This document shows positions 1-8,735 of a stretch of 64,000 nucleotides of DNA, one piece after another (position 1 is the first letter of the stretch; the number at the start of each line of letters is the position of its first letter). The DNA comes from Arcticibacter tournemirensis (GTDB lineage Bacteria; Bacteroidota; Bacteroidia; Sphingobacteriales; Sphingobacteriaceae): positions 124,001 through 188,000 of the forward strand of contig NZ_VFPL01000002.1 in assembly GCF_006716645.1 (NCBI RefSeq). The letters run 5' to 3'. The position numbers and the translations under genes were made by a program. The notes below the pieces were generated by a model that worked only from the letters and a program-made list of their open reading frames with translations, had not been told where the DNA came from and did not search any database.

Positions 1-81
1 GTCCGCAAGCGCTTTACCAAGCTCCGTTGCCACGACACCGCTCCCACCGAAAGTGGGATAACATACTATTCCGATCTTCAT
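1..81 (-). CDS. bshA: N-acetyl-alpha-D-glucosaminyl L-malate synthase BshA, N-terminus only
   Basis: Only the first 27 codons lie in the window, and the gene runs off its left edge. They read [20 protein letters not shown] and onward, the characteristic start of BshA, the GT4 glycosyltransferase that joins UDP-GlcNAc to L-malate in the first step of bacillithiol synthesis. The glycine-rich FGGSGV segment is the nucleotide-sugar-binding loop of the N-terminal Rossmann domain. Just upstream on the minus strand is TATTTTG, a near-match to the phylum -7 box, four bases before the ATG. Identification rests on the N-terminus alone but that stretch is distinctive. Confidence 0.8.
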   Translation of the reverse strand, partial: MKIGIVCYPTFGGSGVVATELGKALAD

Positions 82-147
82 TGCACAAAATAAAAAGAAA
101 AAGATGAACAGATTGTTTGCTCTCCGTAAATTCTTCTAACAGGCACG

Positions 148-1995
148 CTATCTGTTACTGCTGACACGCGTATTTTGAATGGCTTCATATATAATATCCT
201 GAATTCGAGGCCTTATCCTCAGACTGCTTAATTTGTTTGCAGGCTGATCGTTTAAACGATTAGACAGAAATATATATATCAGGTTATATCTCGGATCTAC
301 CCACACACACGTCCCCGTAAAACCGGTATGCCCATATGTTTCAGGTGATGCGAGCTCGGAGGGGTACCTGTTGGTACGGTCGGGATCCCATCGGTCAAAA
401 CCGAGCCCTCTTCTGCTTGTATTGGATTGCCGGGACGTGAACATACTAATGGTTGATGATTGAAAATACTGCTGTCCTCCATAGGTACCGCCATTAAGCA
501 TCATCTGAAACAGGATAGCCAGGTCGTTAGCAGAGGAAAAAACACCGGCATGGCCTGCTACCCCTCCCGCTAAAGCGGCCCCCTGATCATGTACATAACC
601 CTGCAACAACGTTTTCCTGAAATAAGTATCGTTTTCGGTGGGAACTATGCGGCTTGTATCAAAACGCATCCTCGGGTTAAAGCCCGCTGTCTGCATTCCA
701 AGAGGCTTATAAAACTGCTGAAACACATATTCATTCAGTTTTTCTGATGTCTGCCCCTCCACTATTTCCTTCATGAAGTACATACTGAGGTCGCTGTACT
801 CATACTTACCCCTTTGCCGCAGGCCTGTACTGAGCATCCTCGGCAGCATAATGTCTTCGTAAAATCCCTTACGTATATAATAGTTGTCAGCTACCTTAAC
901 AGGAAACAACGCAGATGAATCCCTGCTAAAGTCATCCGGTTTAATACTATTATGAAAAGGAATGTAAGGAACAAGACCTGCTTCGTGGAGCATGAGCTCA
1001 CGCACAGTAAGATTATTCTTATTAGTACCCCTTGCAAGGGGAATATAAGCCCCAATATTAGTATCAAGTCGCAGCTTCTGCTGTTCATACAACCGCATAG
1101 CCGCCATGGTCGTTGCTGCAATTTTGGTTACAGAAGCCAAATCGAATATATCCGTGAGCTTAGTGGTAAAGGGACCTCCATAAGTATGGTGTCCGTAAGC
1201 TTTATCAAATATTACTTTCCCATCCTTTACCACCGTTACTACAGCGCCCGGAGTCGCGTGTTTGTTGATTGCTTCCTTTACAACATCATCAATGCGGGTT
1301 AATGCCGTACTGTTGATCCCAGCGTCCTCAGGAACCGAATACTTAAGGCGCGTAGCCACGGTGCTGAAACCGTCACCCCTTTTATGTTTTTGGGAAACAT
1401 CAACCGCCAGCTTCGCTGAAGCAGCTGTGCCGCCGAAAATAAGCTGAGCGGTAAAACTTGAAGCAACGGGAGAACTTTGTGCCGACCAGATAATAGGGCA
1501 CTCAATACTATCAAGCACAGCTAAGTGCGTTGGATTTCCAAACAATACCAGGATCACCTGTTTGCTCTTTTCCAGATCCCTTATAAACGTCCTGCTTTTG
1601 ATATCGTTCAGTACGGCGCCCGGAGTCTGAATAATTACTGTATTAAAAAGTTTAAGGTCAAAACTGAGTCTATCAAGATCTGGCGATTCACTCGAGTATC
1701 CTAACGATGAAAAACGTGAAATATCCGTATACTTATTCAGAACGCTATCGAATTCGGTGGCATAAGGATACCCCATATTCACGCTTGCAATCTTATTATC
1801 AGCTAAATTTAAAAGAGGGACGACCCCTTTACTGTTATTGAGCAGCACAGTAGATTTCTCTGCATTCTTCATTTGCTCCAGCCATTCGTAGCCCGGCTGG
1901 CTGCACGAAAAACCAAAAGAGGTAAGGGCCATAAGCATAATCAGAAAAAAAGGCAGAGCAGAGGAGAGATGAGTTTTGTTAAATTTCATATGCAC
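148..1995 (-). CDS. exported serine hydrolase (beta-lactamase/class C fold) with a GH3-C-like N-terminal region
   Basis: This 615-residue protein begins with a hydrophobic export signal ending near a GFSC cysteine, so it may be a lipoprotein. Residues about 30-210 look like the C-terminal alpha/beta domain of GH3 glycosidases. Residues about 220-600 are a serine beta-lactamase/penicillin-binding-protein fold: SVTK near residue 288 (nucleophile Ser, Lys), YSD near 398 where YSN or YAN is usual, and HTG near 555 replacing KTG. In Bacteroidota, GH3-beta-lactamase fusions of about 1000 residues are known; here the GH3 catalytic barrel is absent. A role in peptidoglycan turnover or as an esterase is likely but not shown. 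ATGs at codons 1 and 3 are both possible. An independent hairpin terminator lies 60 bases upstream. Confidence 0.8.
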   Translation of the reverse strand: MHMKFNKTHLSSALPFFLIMLMALTSFGFSCSQPGYEWLEQMKNAEKSTVLLNNSKGVVPLLNLADNKIASVNMGYPYATEFDSVLNKYTDISRFSSLGYSSESPDLDRLSFDLKLFNTVIIQTPGAVLNDIKSRTFIRDLEKSKQVILVLFGNPTHLAVLDSIECPIIWSAQSSPVASSFTAQLIFGGTAASAKLAVDVSQKHKRGDGFSTVATRLKYSVPEDAGINSTALTRIDDVVKEAINKHATPGAVVTVVKDGKVIFDKAYGHHTYGGPFTTKLTDIFDLASVTKIAATTMAAMRLYEQQKLRLDTNIGAYIPLARGTNKNNLTVRELMLHEAGLVPYIPFHNSIKPDDFSRDSSALFPVKVADNYYIRKGFYEDIMLPRMLSTGLRQRGKYEYSDLSMYFMKEIVEGQTSEKLNEYVFQQFYKPLGMQTAGFNPRMRFDTSRIVPTENDTYFRKTLLQGYVHDQGAALAGGVAGHAGVFSSANDLAILFQMMLNGGTYGGQQYFQSSTISMFTSRQSNTSRRGLGFDRWDPDRTNRYPSELASPETYGHTGFTGTCVWVDPRYNLIYIFLSNRLNDQPANKLSSLRIRPRIQDIIYEAIQNTRVSSNR

Positions 1996-2046
1996 GATAT
2001 TCCCGGTAAGAATAACGAATTTAAAAAGAACTAATTATTATAAAAT

Positions 2047-2160
2047 GAAAAAAGCCCGGATGATCCGGGCCTGGTTAGTTTGAGTGTTGTTGTTCCCATC
2101 TTTGTTACAGTACCGTTACAGGCCAGATCTTTCGGCAAAAGCCGCCTGGCTCGAATTTAT
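2047..2160 (-). ncRNA. candidate structured leader or small RNA ending in an intrinsic terminator
   Basis: Read on the minus strand, this stretch folds a GCCAG/CTGGC stem (2146-2150 with 2122-2126) enclosing a CGGC-TTTT-GCCG hairpin. An A/C-rich single-stranded stretch follows, then a GC hairpin with a U tract. GGCCTG (2119-2124) can pair instead with CAGGCC (2068-2073). That alternative breaks both the first stem and the base of the terminator, the logic of a transcription attenuator. The RNA ends about 55 bases before the serine hydrolase ATG, so it is either that gene's leader or a free-standing sRNA. I do not recognise a known riboswitch class. The 5' end is not defined; TATAGTTG on the minus strand near 2245-2255 is only a weak promoter match. 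Confidence 0.45.
2048..2070 (-). terminator. intrinsic terminator, minus strand
   Basis: A GCCCGGA/TCCGGGC hairpin (2054-2070) is followed on the minus strand by six T residues (2048-2053). It lies upstream of the serine hydrolase and cannot serve mutL, which runs the other way. It therefore ends a separate leftward transcript or works as an attenuator. Confidence 0.75.
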
Positions 2161-2466
2161 ACTATATCAGTTGGTTAAATTTGTATTAGTTGTTGATTAA
2201 GAGTTTGTAAACATGAAAGTCAGCATAAAAAACGAATTATGCAACTATATTTAAAAAAAACGGCTAAAAAGATTTCCAAATAGCTGTCTTTTAGAGACTA
2301 CCAGCTATCAGACACATCAGCAAGGATGTAGTTTACAGGAAGTTGTAATTTGATAACGACAGGAAAAAAACTTTATTGTGTAAGATAAATTTTAATACAC
2401 CCAATGTCATACTTTACCGATATCTGAGAGCCGATAGCTTTTTATTCCTATTTTTGTGCATTAACT
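2071..2466. other. intergenic region between divergent serine hydrolase and mutL
   Basis: There is no convincing protein gene in these 396 bases. The left third holds the minus-strand structured RNA. The rest is AT-rich and contains the mutL promoter at its right edge. I see nothing else. Confidence 0.6.
2449..2456 (+). promoter_or_regulatory. mutL -7 box TATTTTTG
   Basis: This is an exact TAnnTTTG match ten bases before the mutL ATG, implying a leader of only about five bases. No clear -33 TTTG lies upstream. Confidence 0.6.
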
Positions 2467-4317
2467 ATGTCTGATATTATACAGCTTTTACCTGATTCGG
2501 TTGCCAACCAGATAGCAGCTGGCGAAGTAGTCCAACGACCGGCATCGGCAGTGAAGGAACTTATAGAGAACTCGGTAGACGCCGGGGCAGGTAAAATACA
2601 ACTGATCGTCAAAGACGCAGGAAAATCTCTTATTCAAATTATTGACGATGGCTGTGGCATGAGCGTTACGGATGCCCGCATGTGTTTTGAACGCCACGCT
2701 ACATCCAAGATCCGTAAGGCCGAAGATCTGTTTGCTATCCGGACGATGGGATTCCGTGGTGAAGCTATGGCCTCTATCGCTGCCATTGCGCAGGTAGAGC
2801 TCAAAAGCCGTCGTCATGAGGATGAGCTTGGAACATTAATATGTATCGAAGGGTCTGAAGTTATTAAACAGGAACCTGTTTTATGTCCCGCAGGTACCAG
2901 TATCAGCATCAAAAACTTGTTTTACAATACGCCTGCCCGACGAAACTTCCTGAAAGCAAATCCGGTCGAGCTTCGGCATATGATCGATGAATTTCAGCGG
3001 GTAGCATTGGCACATTCTGATATTCATTTCACATTTCATCACGAGGGTAACGAGCTTTTCCACCTGCCAAAAGCCAGTTTAAAGCAGAGGATCGTGCATC
3101 TCTTAGGCAGTTCCTACAATCAGAAGCTGGTGCCACTTGAGGAAGACACGAGCATCATCAAACTAAAAGGGTTTATAGGAAAACCCGAGTTTGCAAGGAA
3201 AACACGGGGTGAACAATTCTTTTTTGTTAACAACCGCTTCGTAAAAGACCCTTACCTCAACCATGCAGTATTAACAGCTTACGACGAATTGCTTCCCGAC
3301 GACAGCTATCCATTGTATGTCCTTTTTATAGATATTGATCCTTCCAAAATCGACATCAATGTCCACCCGACTAAAACGGAGATTAAGTATCAGGATGAAA
3401 AGGCAATATATGCCATTATACGATCGGCTGTAAAACGCTCGCTCGGTCAGTACAACATCACCCCAACTCTCGACTTTAACCAGGAAACCGGCTTTAGTCA
3501 GATGATCTCCCATAAGGCGCCTGAGGATATTGTTCCACCTCAGATTAGTTTTAATCCCGACTTTAACCCTTTTCAGTCAGAACGAAAATCAGAGAGGTCG
3601 TCGTCGTATGCCAGCAGTTTCGGTGAAAGTCCCAGGGATGTGACTAAAAACTGGGGGTCTCTTTATGAAATCGTAGATACCGTAAAGCATGAACAACAAA
3701 AAATAGACCTTGGTATTACACCCGAAGAACAGGAAATAATTAATAAATCAGACCGGCAGTTTTTTCAGCTTCATACCCGGTTCATTATCTCGCCCATAAA
3801 AACCGGGTTCATGCTCATAGACCAGCAGGCAGCACATGAACGCATCCTTTACGAACGTTTCCTGCAGCAACTCGAAACACATCAGGGTGCAAGCCAGCAA
3901 AGTTTATTTCCTCAAACTGTTAATCTTAACCCGGTTGATTTCGAACTGGTCAAAGAACTTCTTCCGGATATTCAGGCTTTAGGGTTTCTGGTCAGAGAAT
4001 TTGGGAAAAACACGTTCGTAGTAGAAGGCATCCCTGCAGATATCAGCTCGAACGTTAGCGAAGTAGAAATGCTCGAACATCTGATTGAAGGATTTAAAAA
4101 CAACTTCACCCTTTTAAAATTAGATAAAAGGGATAATTTAGCACGCACTTTGGCCAGAAATGCTGCCTTGAAAACTGGAACACGTTTATCGCAGGAAGAA
4201 ATGAACAACCTGATCGATCAGCTGTTTGCCTGTGAAACACCCAATATATCACTACTTGGAAAACCGGTGATCATTAAATACTCACTTGAGGAGCTAATAC
4301 AAAAATTTGAAAAATAA
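2467..4317 (+). CDS. mutL: DNA mismatch repair protein MutL
   Basis: This is a 616-residue MutL of normal length for Bacteroidota. The N-terminal GHKL ATPase (about 1-330) shows ELIENSVDAGA, DDGCGM, the RHATSKI region, MGFRGEAMASIA and NTPARRNFLK. A low-complexity linker (about 350-400) leads to the C-terminal dimerisation domain. Near residue 451 it reads DQQAAHERILYE where the endonuclease motif of MutL is DQHA(x)2E(x)4E, so the third position is Gln instead of His. The later CPHGRP motif is replaced by a CETP...LGKP version. MutL couples MutS recognition to strand incision and excision in the cytoplasm. The start is set by a -7 box ten bases upstream. The first rhomboid gene begins 26 bases downstream, so they may share a transcript. 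Confidence 0.95.
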   Translation: MSDIIQLLPDSVANQIAAGEVVQRPASAVKELIENSVDAGAGKIQLIVKDAGKSLIQIIDDGCGMSVTDARMCFERHATSKIRKAEDLFAIRTMGFRGEAMASIAAIAQVELKSRRHEDELGTLICIEGSEVIKQEPVLCPAGTSISIKNLFYNTPARRNFLKANPVELRHMIDEFQRVALAHSDIHFTFHHEGNELFHLPKASLKQRIVHLLGSSYNQKLVPLEEDTSIIKLKGFIGKPEFARKTRGEQFFFVNNRFVKDPYLNHAVLTAYDELLPDDSYPLYVLFIDIDPSKIDINVHPTKTEIKYQDEKAIYAIIRSAVKRSLGQYNITPTLDFNQETGFSQMISHKAPEDIVPPQISFNPDFNPFQSERKSERSSSYASSFGESPRDVTKNWGSLYEIVDTVKHEQQKIDLGITPEEQEIINKSDRQFFQLHTRFIISPIKTGFMLIDQQAAHERILYERFLQQLETHQGASQQSLFPQTVNLNPVDFELVKELLPDIQALGFLVREFGKNTFVVEGIPADISSNVSEVEMLEHLIEGFKNNFTLLKLDKRDNLARTLARNAALKTGTRLSQEEMNNLIDQLFACETPNISLLGKPVIIKYSLEELIQKFEK

Positions 4318-4343
4318 CACCGCATCGGCGGAAACATACACAC

Positions 4344-5096
4344 ATGAATAATTACAGACCCTCCCCTTTTGCCAATATATCACCTGTTGTAAAGAACCTG
4401 CTTATTATTAACGGGATCTTCTTTCTTGCGACAATGCTATTTAAAAGCAATCCATCGATTCCTATTGTTCAATATCTTGCAGTTTACTACTTCGACTCAC
4501 CCTTCTTTAGGGTGTGGCAGCTGGTTACCTACATGTTTATGCATGGGGGCTTCGCCCATATTATGTTTAATATGTTTGCGTTATACAGCTTTGGGTCCGT
4601 CCTTGAATATATGATCGGCTCAAAACGATTTCTTAACTTTTACCTGATTACCGGATTGGGAGCACTGGCTTTACAGTATTTCGTTCAGGCAATTGAATTG
4701 TATAATATTACAGGAAGTATTACCAGCAATGGTAGTTTCATGATCGATACCATCACGGGAGGATTCTCTTACAACACACAGCTTCTCACAGAGAGTCAGG
4801 CTGCTACCATTGCAAACATCTATCTTACGCCAATGGTAGGTGCTTCAGGGGCGATCTTCGGTGTGCTTGCTGCTTTCGGACTGCTGTTCCCGAATGCTGA
4901 ACTTATGGTATTTTTAATTCCTGTTCCTGTTAAAGCGAAATACTTAATTCCCGTTTATATCGTAATAGAATTATTCCTTGGTGTTGCTCAGTTCTCAGGC
5001 GACTCAGTTGCCCACTTTGCTCATCTCGGAGGCGCTTTGTTTGGTTTTATTTTAATCAAAATTTGGAAGATACGTCGCCCTGGAGGATTTATATGA
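4344..5096 (+). CDS. rhomboid family intramembrane serine protease
   Basis: This 250-residue polytopic membrane protein has the rhomboid fold. HGGFAHIMFNMFALYSFG carries the conserved HxxxN of TM2. The nucleophile is in VGASGAIFGV (Ser near 167), and the catalytic His is in HFAHLGGALFG (about 227). Rhomboids cut substrate transmembrane helices within the membrane; the substrate here is unknown. A long insertion of about 45 residues between TM segments separates the second and third conserved motifs. The stop codon overlaps the ATG of the next rhomboid (ATGA), indicating translational coupling. Confidence 0.92.
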   Translation: MNNYRPSPFANISPVVKNLLIINGIFFLATMLFKSNPSIPIVQYLAVYYFDSPFFRVWQLVTYMFMHGGFAHIMFNMFALYSFGSVLEYMIGSKRFLNFYLITGLGALALQYFVQAIELYNITGSITSNGSFMIDTITGGFSYNTQLLTESQAATIANIYLTPMVGASGAIFGVLAAFGLLFPNAELMVFLIPVPVKAKYLIPVYIVIELFLGVAQFSGDSVAHFAHLGGALFGFILIKIWKIRRPGGFI

Positions 5097-5950
5097 AAAG
5101 ATCAGTAAGCAACGAATTATGGTACAAGATGGTTCAATCAGGCAGCAAGCTGAACCTCTTCATCGGCATTAACGCTATCGTATTTGTAATAATCGGACTT
5201 CTTACAGTGGTGGAATTCCTTTTTACGCGGGAGACGCCATTAGCAAACTGGATAACCCTGTATATTTCAGTCCCCCCTTATCTCCCAGCACTCCTTTACA
5301 AGTTCTGGACGCCCTTTACGTACATGTTTGCGCACCGCGAATTATTCCACTTTTTCTTTAATATGCTGTGGCTGTACTGGCTTGGCCGCATCTTTGAAGA
5401 TTTTCTGAACAGCAGGCAGTTTACTTTTACATATTTAGCAGGCGGCCTTTCAGGCGCTTTTTTGTTCATACTTTTCTATAATATTTTTCCGGCATTTAAA
5501 GACACGCTTGAGTTTTCTCCGCCACTCATAGGCGCATCTGCCAGCGTAATGGCTATTGTTGTGGCAACTGCGACTTTACTTCCTGATTATGCTCTTCGCC
5601 TGTTATTTTTCGGGGACGTCAAATTGAAATACCTCGCCATCGTTTATGTTATACTGGATATCCTCGGAGTAGCAGGAATGAACGCAGGTGGCAGTATCGC
5701 CCATCTTGGAGGAGCTCTGCTGGGCTTCGTGTTCATAAAACAACTTCAGGCAGGCCATGACTGGAGCAAGATCTTTTTACGCAAAAAAAGACTTAAGGTA
5801 ATCAGAAATAATAAGACGCCAGCCAGCACTAATGCGGTGCCCGATCAGGAAGTAATAGACAACATCCTCGATAAAATTTCGAAATCGGGCTACGAAAGCC
5901 TTACAAAAAAGGAAAAAGAACAACTTTTTAAAGCCAGTAATAAAGGATGA
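5093..5950 (+). CDS. second rhomboid family protease with C-terminal DUF6576-like tail
   Basis: This is a 285-residue rhomboid. An in-frame ATG 30 bases earlier exists, but 5093 is preferred because GGAGG lies just upstream and the ATG overlaps the previous stop as ATGA. The conserved motifs are HRELFHFFFNMLWLYWLG (TM2), IGASASVMAIV (Ser near 148) and GSIAHLGGALLG (His near 203). After the last membrane segment a cytoplasmic tail ends in VIDNILDKISKSGYESLTKK, like the DUF6576 tail common on Bacteroidota rhomboids. Two adjacent active-site-complete rhomboids suggest a hetero-pair or different substrates. The next gene again overlaps by four bases. Confidence 0.92.
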   Translation: MKRSVSNELWYKMVQSGSKLNLFIGINAIVFVIIGLLTVVEFLFTRETPLANWITLYISVPPYLPALLYKFWTPFTYMFAHRELFHFFFNMLWLYWLGRIFEDFLNSRQFTFTYLAGGLSGAFLFILFYNIFPAFKDTLEFSPPLIGASASVMAIVVATATLLPDYALRLLFFGDVKLKYLAIVYVILDILGVAGMNAGGSIAHLGGALLGFVFIKQLQAGHDWSKIFLRKKRLKVIRNNKTPASTNAVPDQEVIDNILDKISKSGYESLTKKEKEQLFKASNKG

Positions 5951-7071
5951 GGAAAAAAAGAAGGAAAAAGAAGGGTATAGGCTTTATAAGCAAGACAGCT
6001 CTGGCATTAAATGTGCTCTTTGCTCTGCTCCTGCTGCTAAGCTATCTCGCTTCTTTTGTAAATCCTTCCTCGTTCTGGCCTGCAGCATTTATTGGTCTCG
6101 CCTATCCCTTTTTACTATTAATAAATACTCTTTTTTTAATCTACTGGCTTTTCAGGAAGCCGGTGCTTATGCTCGTGCCGGCCCTCTCAATTCTTATCGG
6201 GTGGAAGTTCCTGTTCAGCACTGTCGGGTTTCGCGAATCAACGGCAATAGAAGTGCCTAAGTCATCAGAAGACATCATCCGCATTATGACCTGGAATGTA
6301 CACGGCTTCAAACCATTTAATCCGGGCAACGACAGGGCAGTTAAGGATCAGATGCTTGATATCATCAGAAAAGAGCAGCCCGACATTCTTTGTATCCAGG
6401 AGTATTATTCAAAGCGCCGGGGAGAAAACAATATAAAAAAAGCATTAATCGAAATCTTAAATTCGAAACACTATTATATCCACGAAGATTTTGGCAATCA
6501 GTGGGAAGTTCAGGGCATGGTATTTTTCTCCAAGCTACCTATAACCGATAGCGGGGCGATAGCATTTCCCAATACCATTCGTGGGAATGAAGCGATCTTT
6601 GCAGACTTTGTTTTTAACAAGAAAAAGTTCAGGGTATACAATATCCATCTTCAGTCTATACGGTTTCAGCCTGAAGACTATGAATATATCAAGAACGTAA
6701 AAGAAATAAACACCAACGTTGAATCTTCAAAACGTATAGGCGGCCGTCTTAAAAGAGCCTTTATCAAACGCAGCGAACAGGCTTTGCTGATCAGGGATCA
6801 TATTACGAAAACCTGCAAGTCTCCTTATATTATTGCCGGTGATTTTAATGATACTCCAACATCGTATGCTGTGAATACTTTATCAAAAGGAATGTACAAC
6901 AGCTTCAGAAAAAAAGGCAGCGGGTTTGGAATAACGTATAACGGCGATTTTCCAAACTTCCAGATTGATTACATCCTTGCATCGAAAGACTTTACGATCA
7001 AGAGCTATCTGGCGGTTCAGAAAAAGCTGTCCGACCATTACCCGGTCATCAGCGATCTCGAGTTCAATTGA
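5947..7071 (+). CDS. membrane-anchored endonuclease/exonuclease/phosphatase (EEP) family protein
   Basis: This is a 374-residue protein. The first 100 residues are a basic N-terminus and about three transmembrane helices. From residue 110 the EEP fold follows: MTWNVHGF, ILCIQEYY (metal-binding Glu), YNIHLQS, GDFNDTP (Asn/Asp pair), DYILASKD and SDHYPV (catalytic His). The family hydrolyses phosphodiester or phosphomonoester bonds in DNA, lipids or nucleotides. The membrane anchor would place this domain at the membrane surface, and the substrate is unknown. The ATG overlaps the rhomboid stop (ATGA), so mutL through this gene probably form one operon. Confidence 0.88.
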   Translation: MRKKRRKKKGIGFISKTALALNVLFALLLLLSYLASFVNPSSFWPAAFIGLAYPFLLLINTLFLIYWLFRKPVLMLVPALSILIGWKFLFSTVGFRESTAIEVPKSSEDIIRIMTWNVHGFKPFNPGNDRAVKDQMLDIIRKEQPDILCIQEYYSKRRGENNIKKALIEILNSKHYYIHEDFGNQWEVQGMVFFSKLPITDSGAIAFPNTIRGNEAIFADFVFNKKKFRVYNIHLQSIRFQPEDYEYIKNVKEINTNVESSKRIGGRLKRAFIKRSEQALLIRDHITKTCKSPYIIAGDFNDTPTSYAVNTLSKGMYNSFRKKGSGFGITYNGDFPNFQIDYILASKDFTIKSYLAVQKKLSDHYPVISDLEFN

Positions 7072-7114
7072 GAACTTACAAAACACGACCTGCTGAAAAC
7101 TGACAAGTAATTAT

Positions 7115-7122
7115 TAAGTTTG
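7115..7122 (+). promoter_or_regulatory. cysS -7 box TAAGTTTG, four bases from the ATG
   Basis: This exact TAnnTTTG match ends four bases before the cysS ATG, so transcription should begin at or within a base or two of the start codon, giving a leaderless mRNA. Confidence 0.6.
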
Positions 7123-7126
7123 CGAC

Positions 7127-8587
7127 ATGGATAACAACCTCGTTGTTTATAACACCTTGACAAGAAAAAAAGAGCTTTTCGAGCCCTTGAATCCGCCCTT
7201 TGTTGGAATGTATGTTTGCGGACCTACCGTTTACAGCGACGTACACTTAGGTAACTGCCGTACTTTCGTATCATTCGACCTGATCTATCGATATCTGCTA
7301 CATTCAGGATATAACGTTAGATATGTTCGCAATATTACTGATGCCGGTCACCTCGAAGGCGATAGGGACGAAGGCGACGACAAGTTTTCGAAGAAGGCTC
7401 GTCTTGAGCAACTCGAACCCATGGAGATTGTCCAAAGGTACACCATAGGTTTTCATGATGTGATGCAGCTCTTTAACACCTTGCCTCCAGGCATAGAACC
7501 AACTGCTACCGGACATATTGCCGAGCAGATCGAGATGGTTAAGGAGATCATAAAAAATGGATATGCTTATGAAAGCAATGGCACGGTTTATTTCGATGTT
7601 GAGAAATACAGTAAGGAGTATAATTATACAGCCCTCACAAACCGCAATATAGAAGAACTGCTTGCAAACACCCGCGATCTGGGTGGGCAGGGCGACAAAA
7701 AAGGCAGGCTCGATTTTGCCTTGTGGATAAAAGCCAAACCCGAGCATATTATGCGCTGGCCTTCTCCCTGGGGCTGGGGATTCCCTGGCTGGCATATCGA
7801 ATGTTCAGCGATGAGCAGTAAATACCTTGGCGAAACATTCGATATTCATGGCGGCGGAATGGATCTGGCGGCGACGCACCATACAAATGAAATTGCTCAG
7901 TCGCAAGCCTGTCACCATACACATCCCGCCCGGTACTGGCTGCATACCAATATGCTCACAGTGAACGGCACACGCATGTCAAAGTCCGCAGGAAACGGGT
8001 TCCTACCCGGAGAATTGTTCACAGGCAACCATCCTCTGCTTACCCGGGGTTATTCGCCGATGACTGTGCGTTTCTTTATGCTTCAGGCTCACTATCGCAG
8101 TACCCTGGATTTCTCGAACGAAGCGCTGGAAGCTTCCGAAAAGGGCTTCAGACGTCTGATGAATGCCATAGGCCTGCTTGATAAGCTAAAAGCTTCTGAA
8201 AAGTCGGATGTCGACATCCGGGCGCTTAAACAAAGGTGCTACGATGCGATGAACGATGATTTCAACAGTCCGGTAGCCATTGCAGAATTATTCGAAGCGG
8301 CCAGAATGATCAATAGCATCAATGACGGTAAAGCCTCTATATCTGCTGATGATCTTGAAGCGCTAAAGTCGCTGATGAACGATTTCATCTTCAACATCCT
8401 TGGATTACGGGAAGAATCTTCCCCTACAGACGATCTAGGACAGTTGGTTGAATTCATCATCAATCTCCGCCTTGAAGCTCGCGCAAACAAGGATTACGCA
8501 ACGTCTGACAGGATAAGAAACGGACTGCAGGAACTGGGTATCCAGCTGAAAGACAGTAAGGATGGCACCACCTGGAGCAGAATATAG
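7127..8587 (+). CDS. cysS: cysteinyl-tRNA synthetase
   Basis: This 486-residue class I aminoacyl-tRNA synthetase charges tRNA-Cys. The N-terminal Rossmann fold includes [19 protein letters not shown], in which HLGN is the HIGH signature (about 39-42), and [11 protein letters not shown]. The zinc-site residues lie in [10 protein letters not shown] and [19 protein letters not shown]. The KMSKS loop is RMSKSAGN (about 282-286). The C-terminal helical anticodon-binding region ends at a length typical of the family. No frameshift or missing motif was seen. Confidence 0.97.
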   Translation: MDNNLVVYNTLTRKKELFEPLNPPFVGMYVCGPTVYSDVHLGNCRTFVSFDLIYRYLLHSGYNVRYVRNITDAGHLEGDRDEGDDKFSKKARLEQLEPMEIVQRYTIGFHDVMQLFNTLPPGIEPTATGHIAEQIEMVKEIIKNGYAYESNGTVYFDVEKYSKEYNYTALTNRNIEELLANTRDLGGQGDKKGRLDFALWIKAKPEHIMRWPSPWGWGFPGWHIECSAMSSKYLGETFDIHGGGMDLAATHHTNEIAQSQACHHTHPARYWLHTNMLTVNGTRMSKSAGNGFLPGELFTGNHPLLTRGYSPMTVRFFMLQAHYRSTLDFSNEALEASEKGFRRLMNAIGLLDKLKASEKSDVDIRALKQRCYDAMNDDFNSPVAIAELFEAARMINSINDGKASISADDLEALKSLMNDFIFNILGLREESSPTDDLGQLVEFIINLRLEARANKDYATSDRIRNGLQELGIQLKDSKDGTTWSRI

Positions 8588-8735
8588 GATAAAAAACATT
8601 TTCTTTACTTTTATCGTTATTGCTGGGAATTATCCGTTAGCAGTATTATCGGCTGACCACTGATTTTATGCTGGGACAATTATTGAATATCCCGCTTTTA
8701 ATCAGTGTATATTACATACATTATAAAGAACATTA

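Noticed and set aside
2047-2160. known riboswitch (TPP, SAM, preQ1, cobalamin, c-di-GMP) or SRP/6S RNA
   Set aside because: None of the diagnostic conserved sequences of these classes could be found.
7304-7795. 163-codon minus-strand ORF inside cysS
   Set aside because: It is an antisense shadow of conserved cysS codons; the composition is that of a complementary frame.
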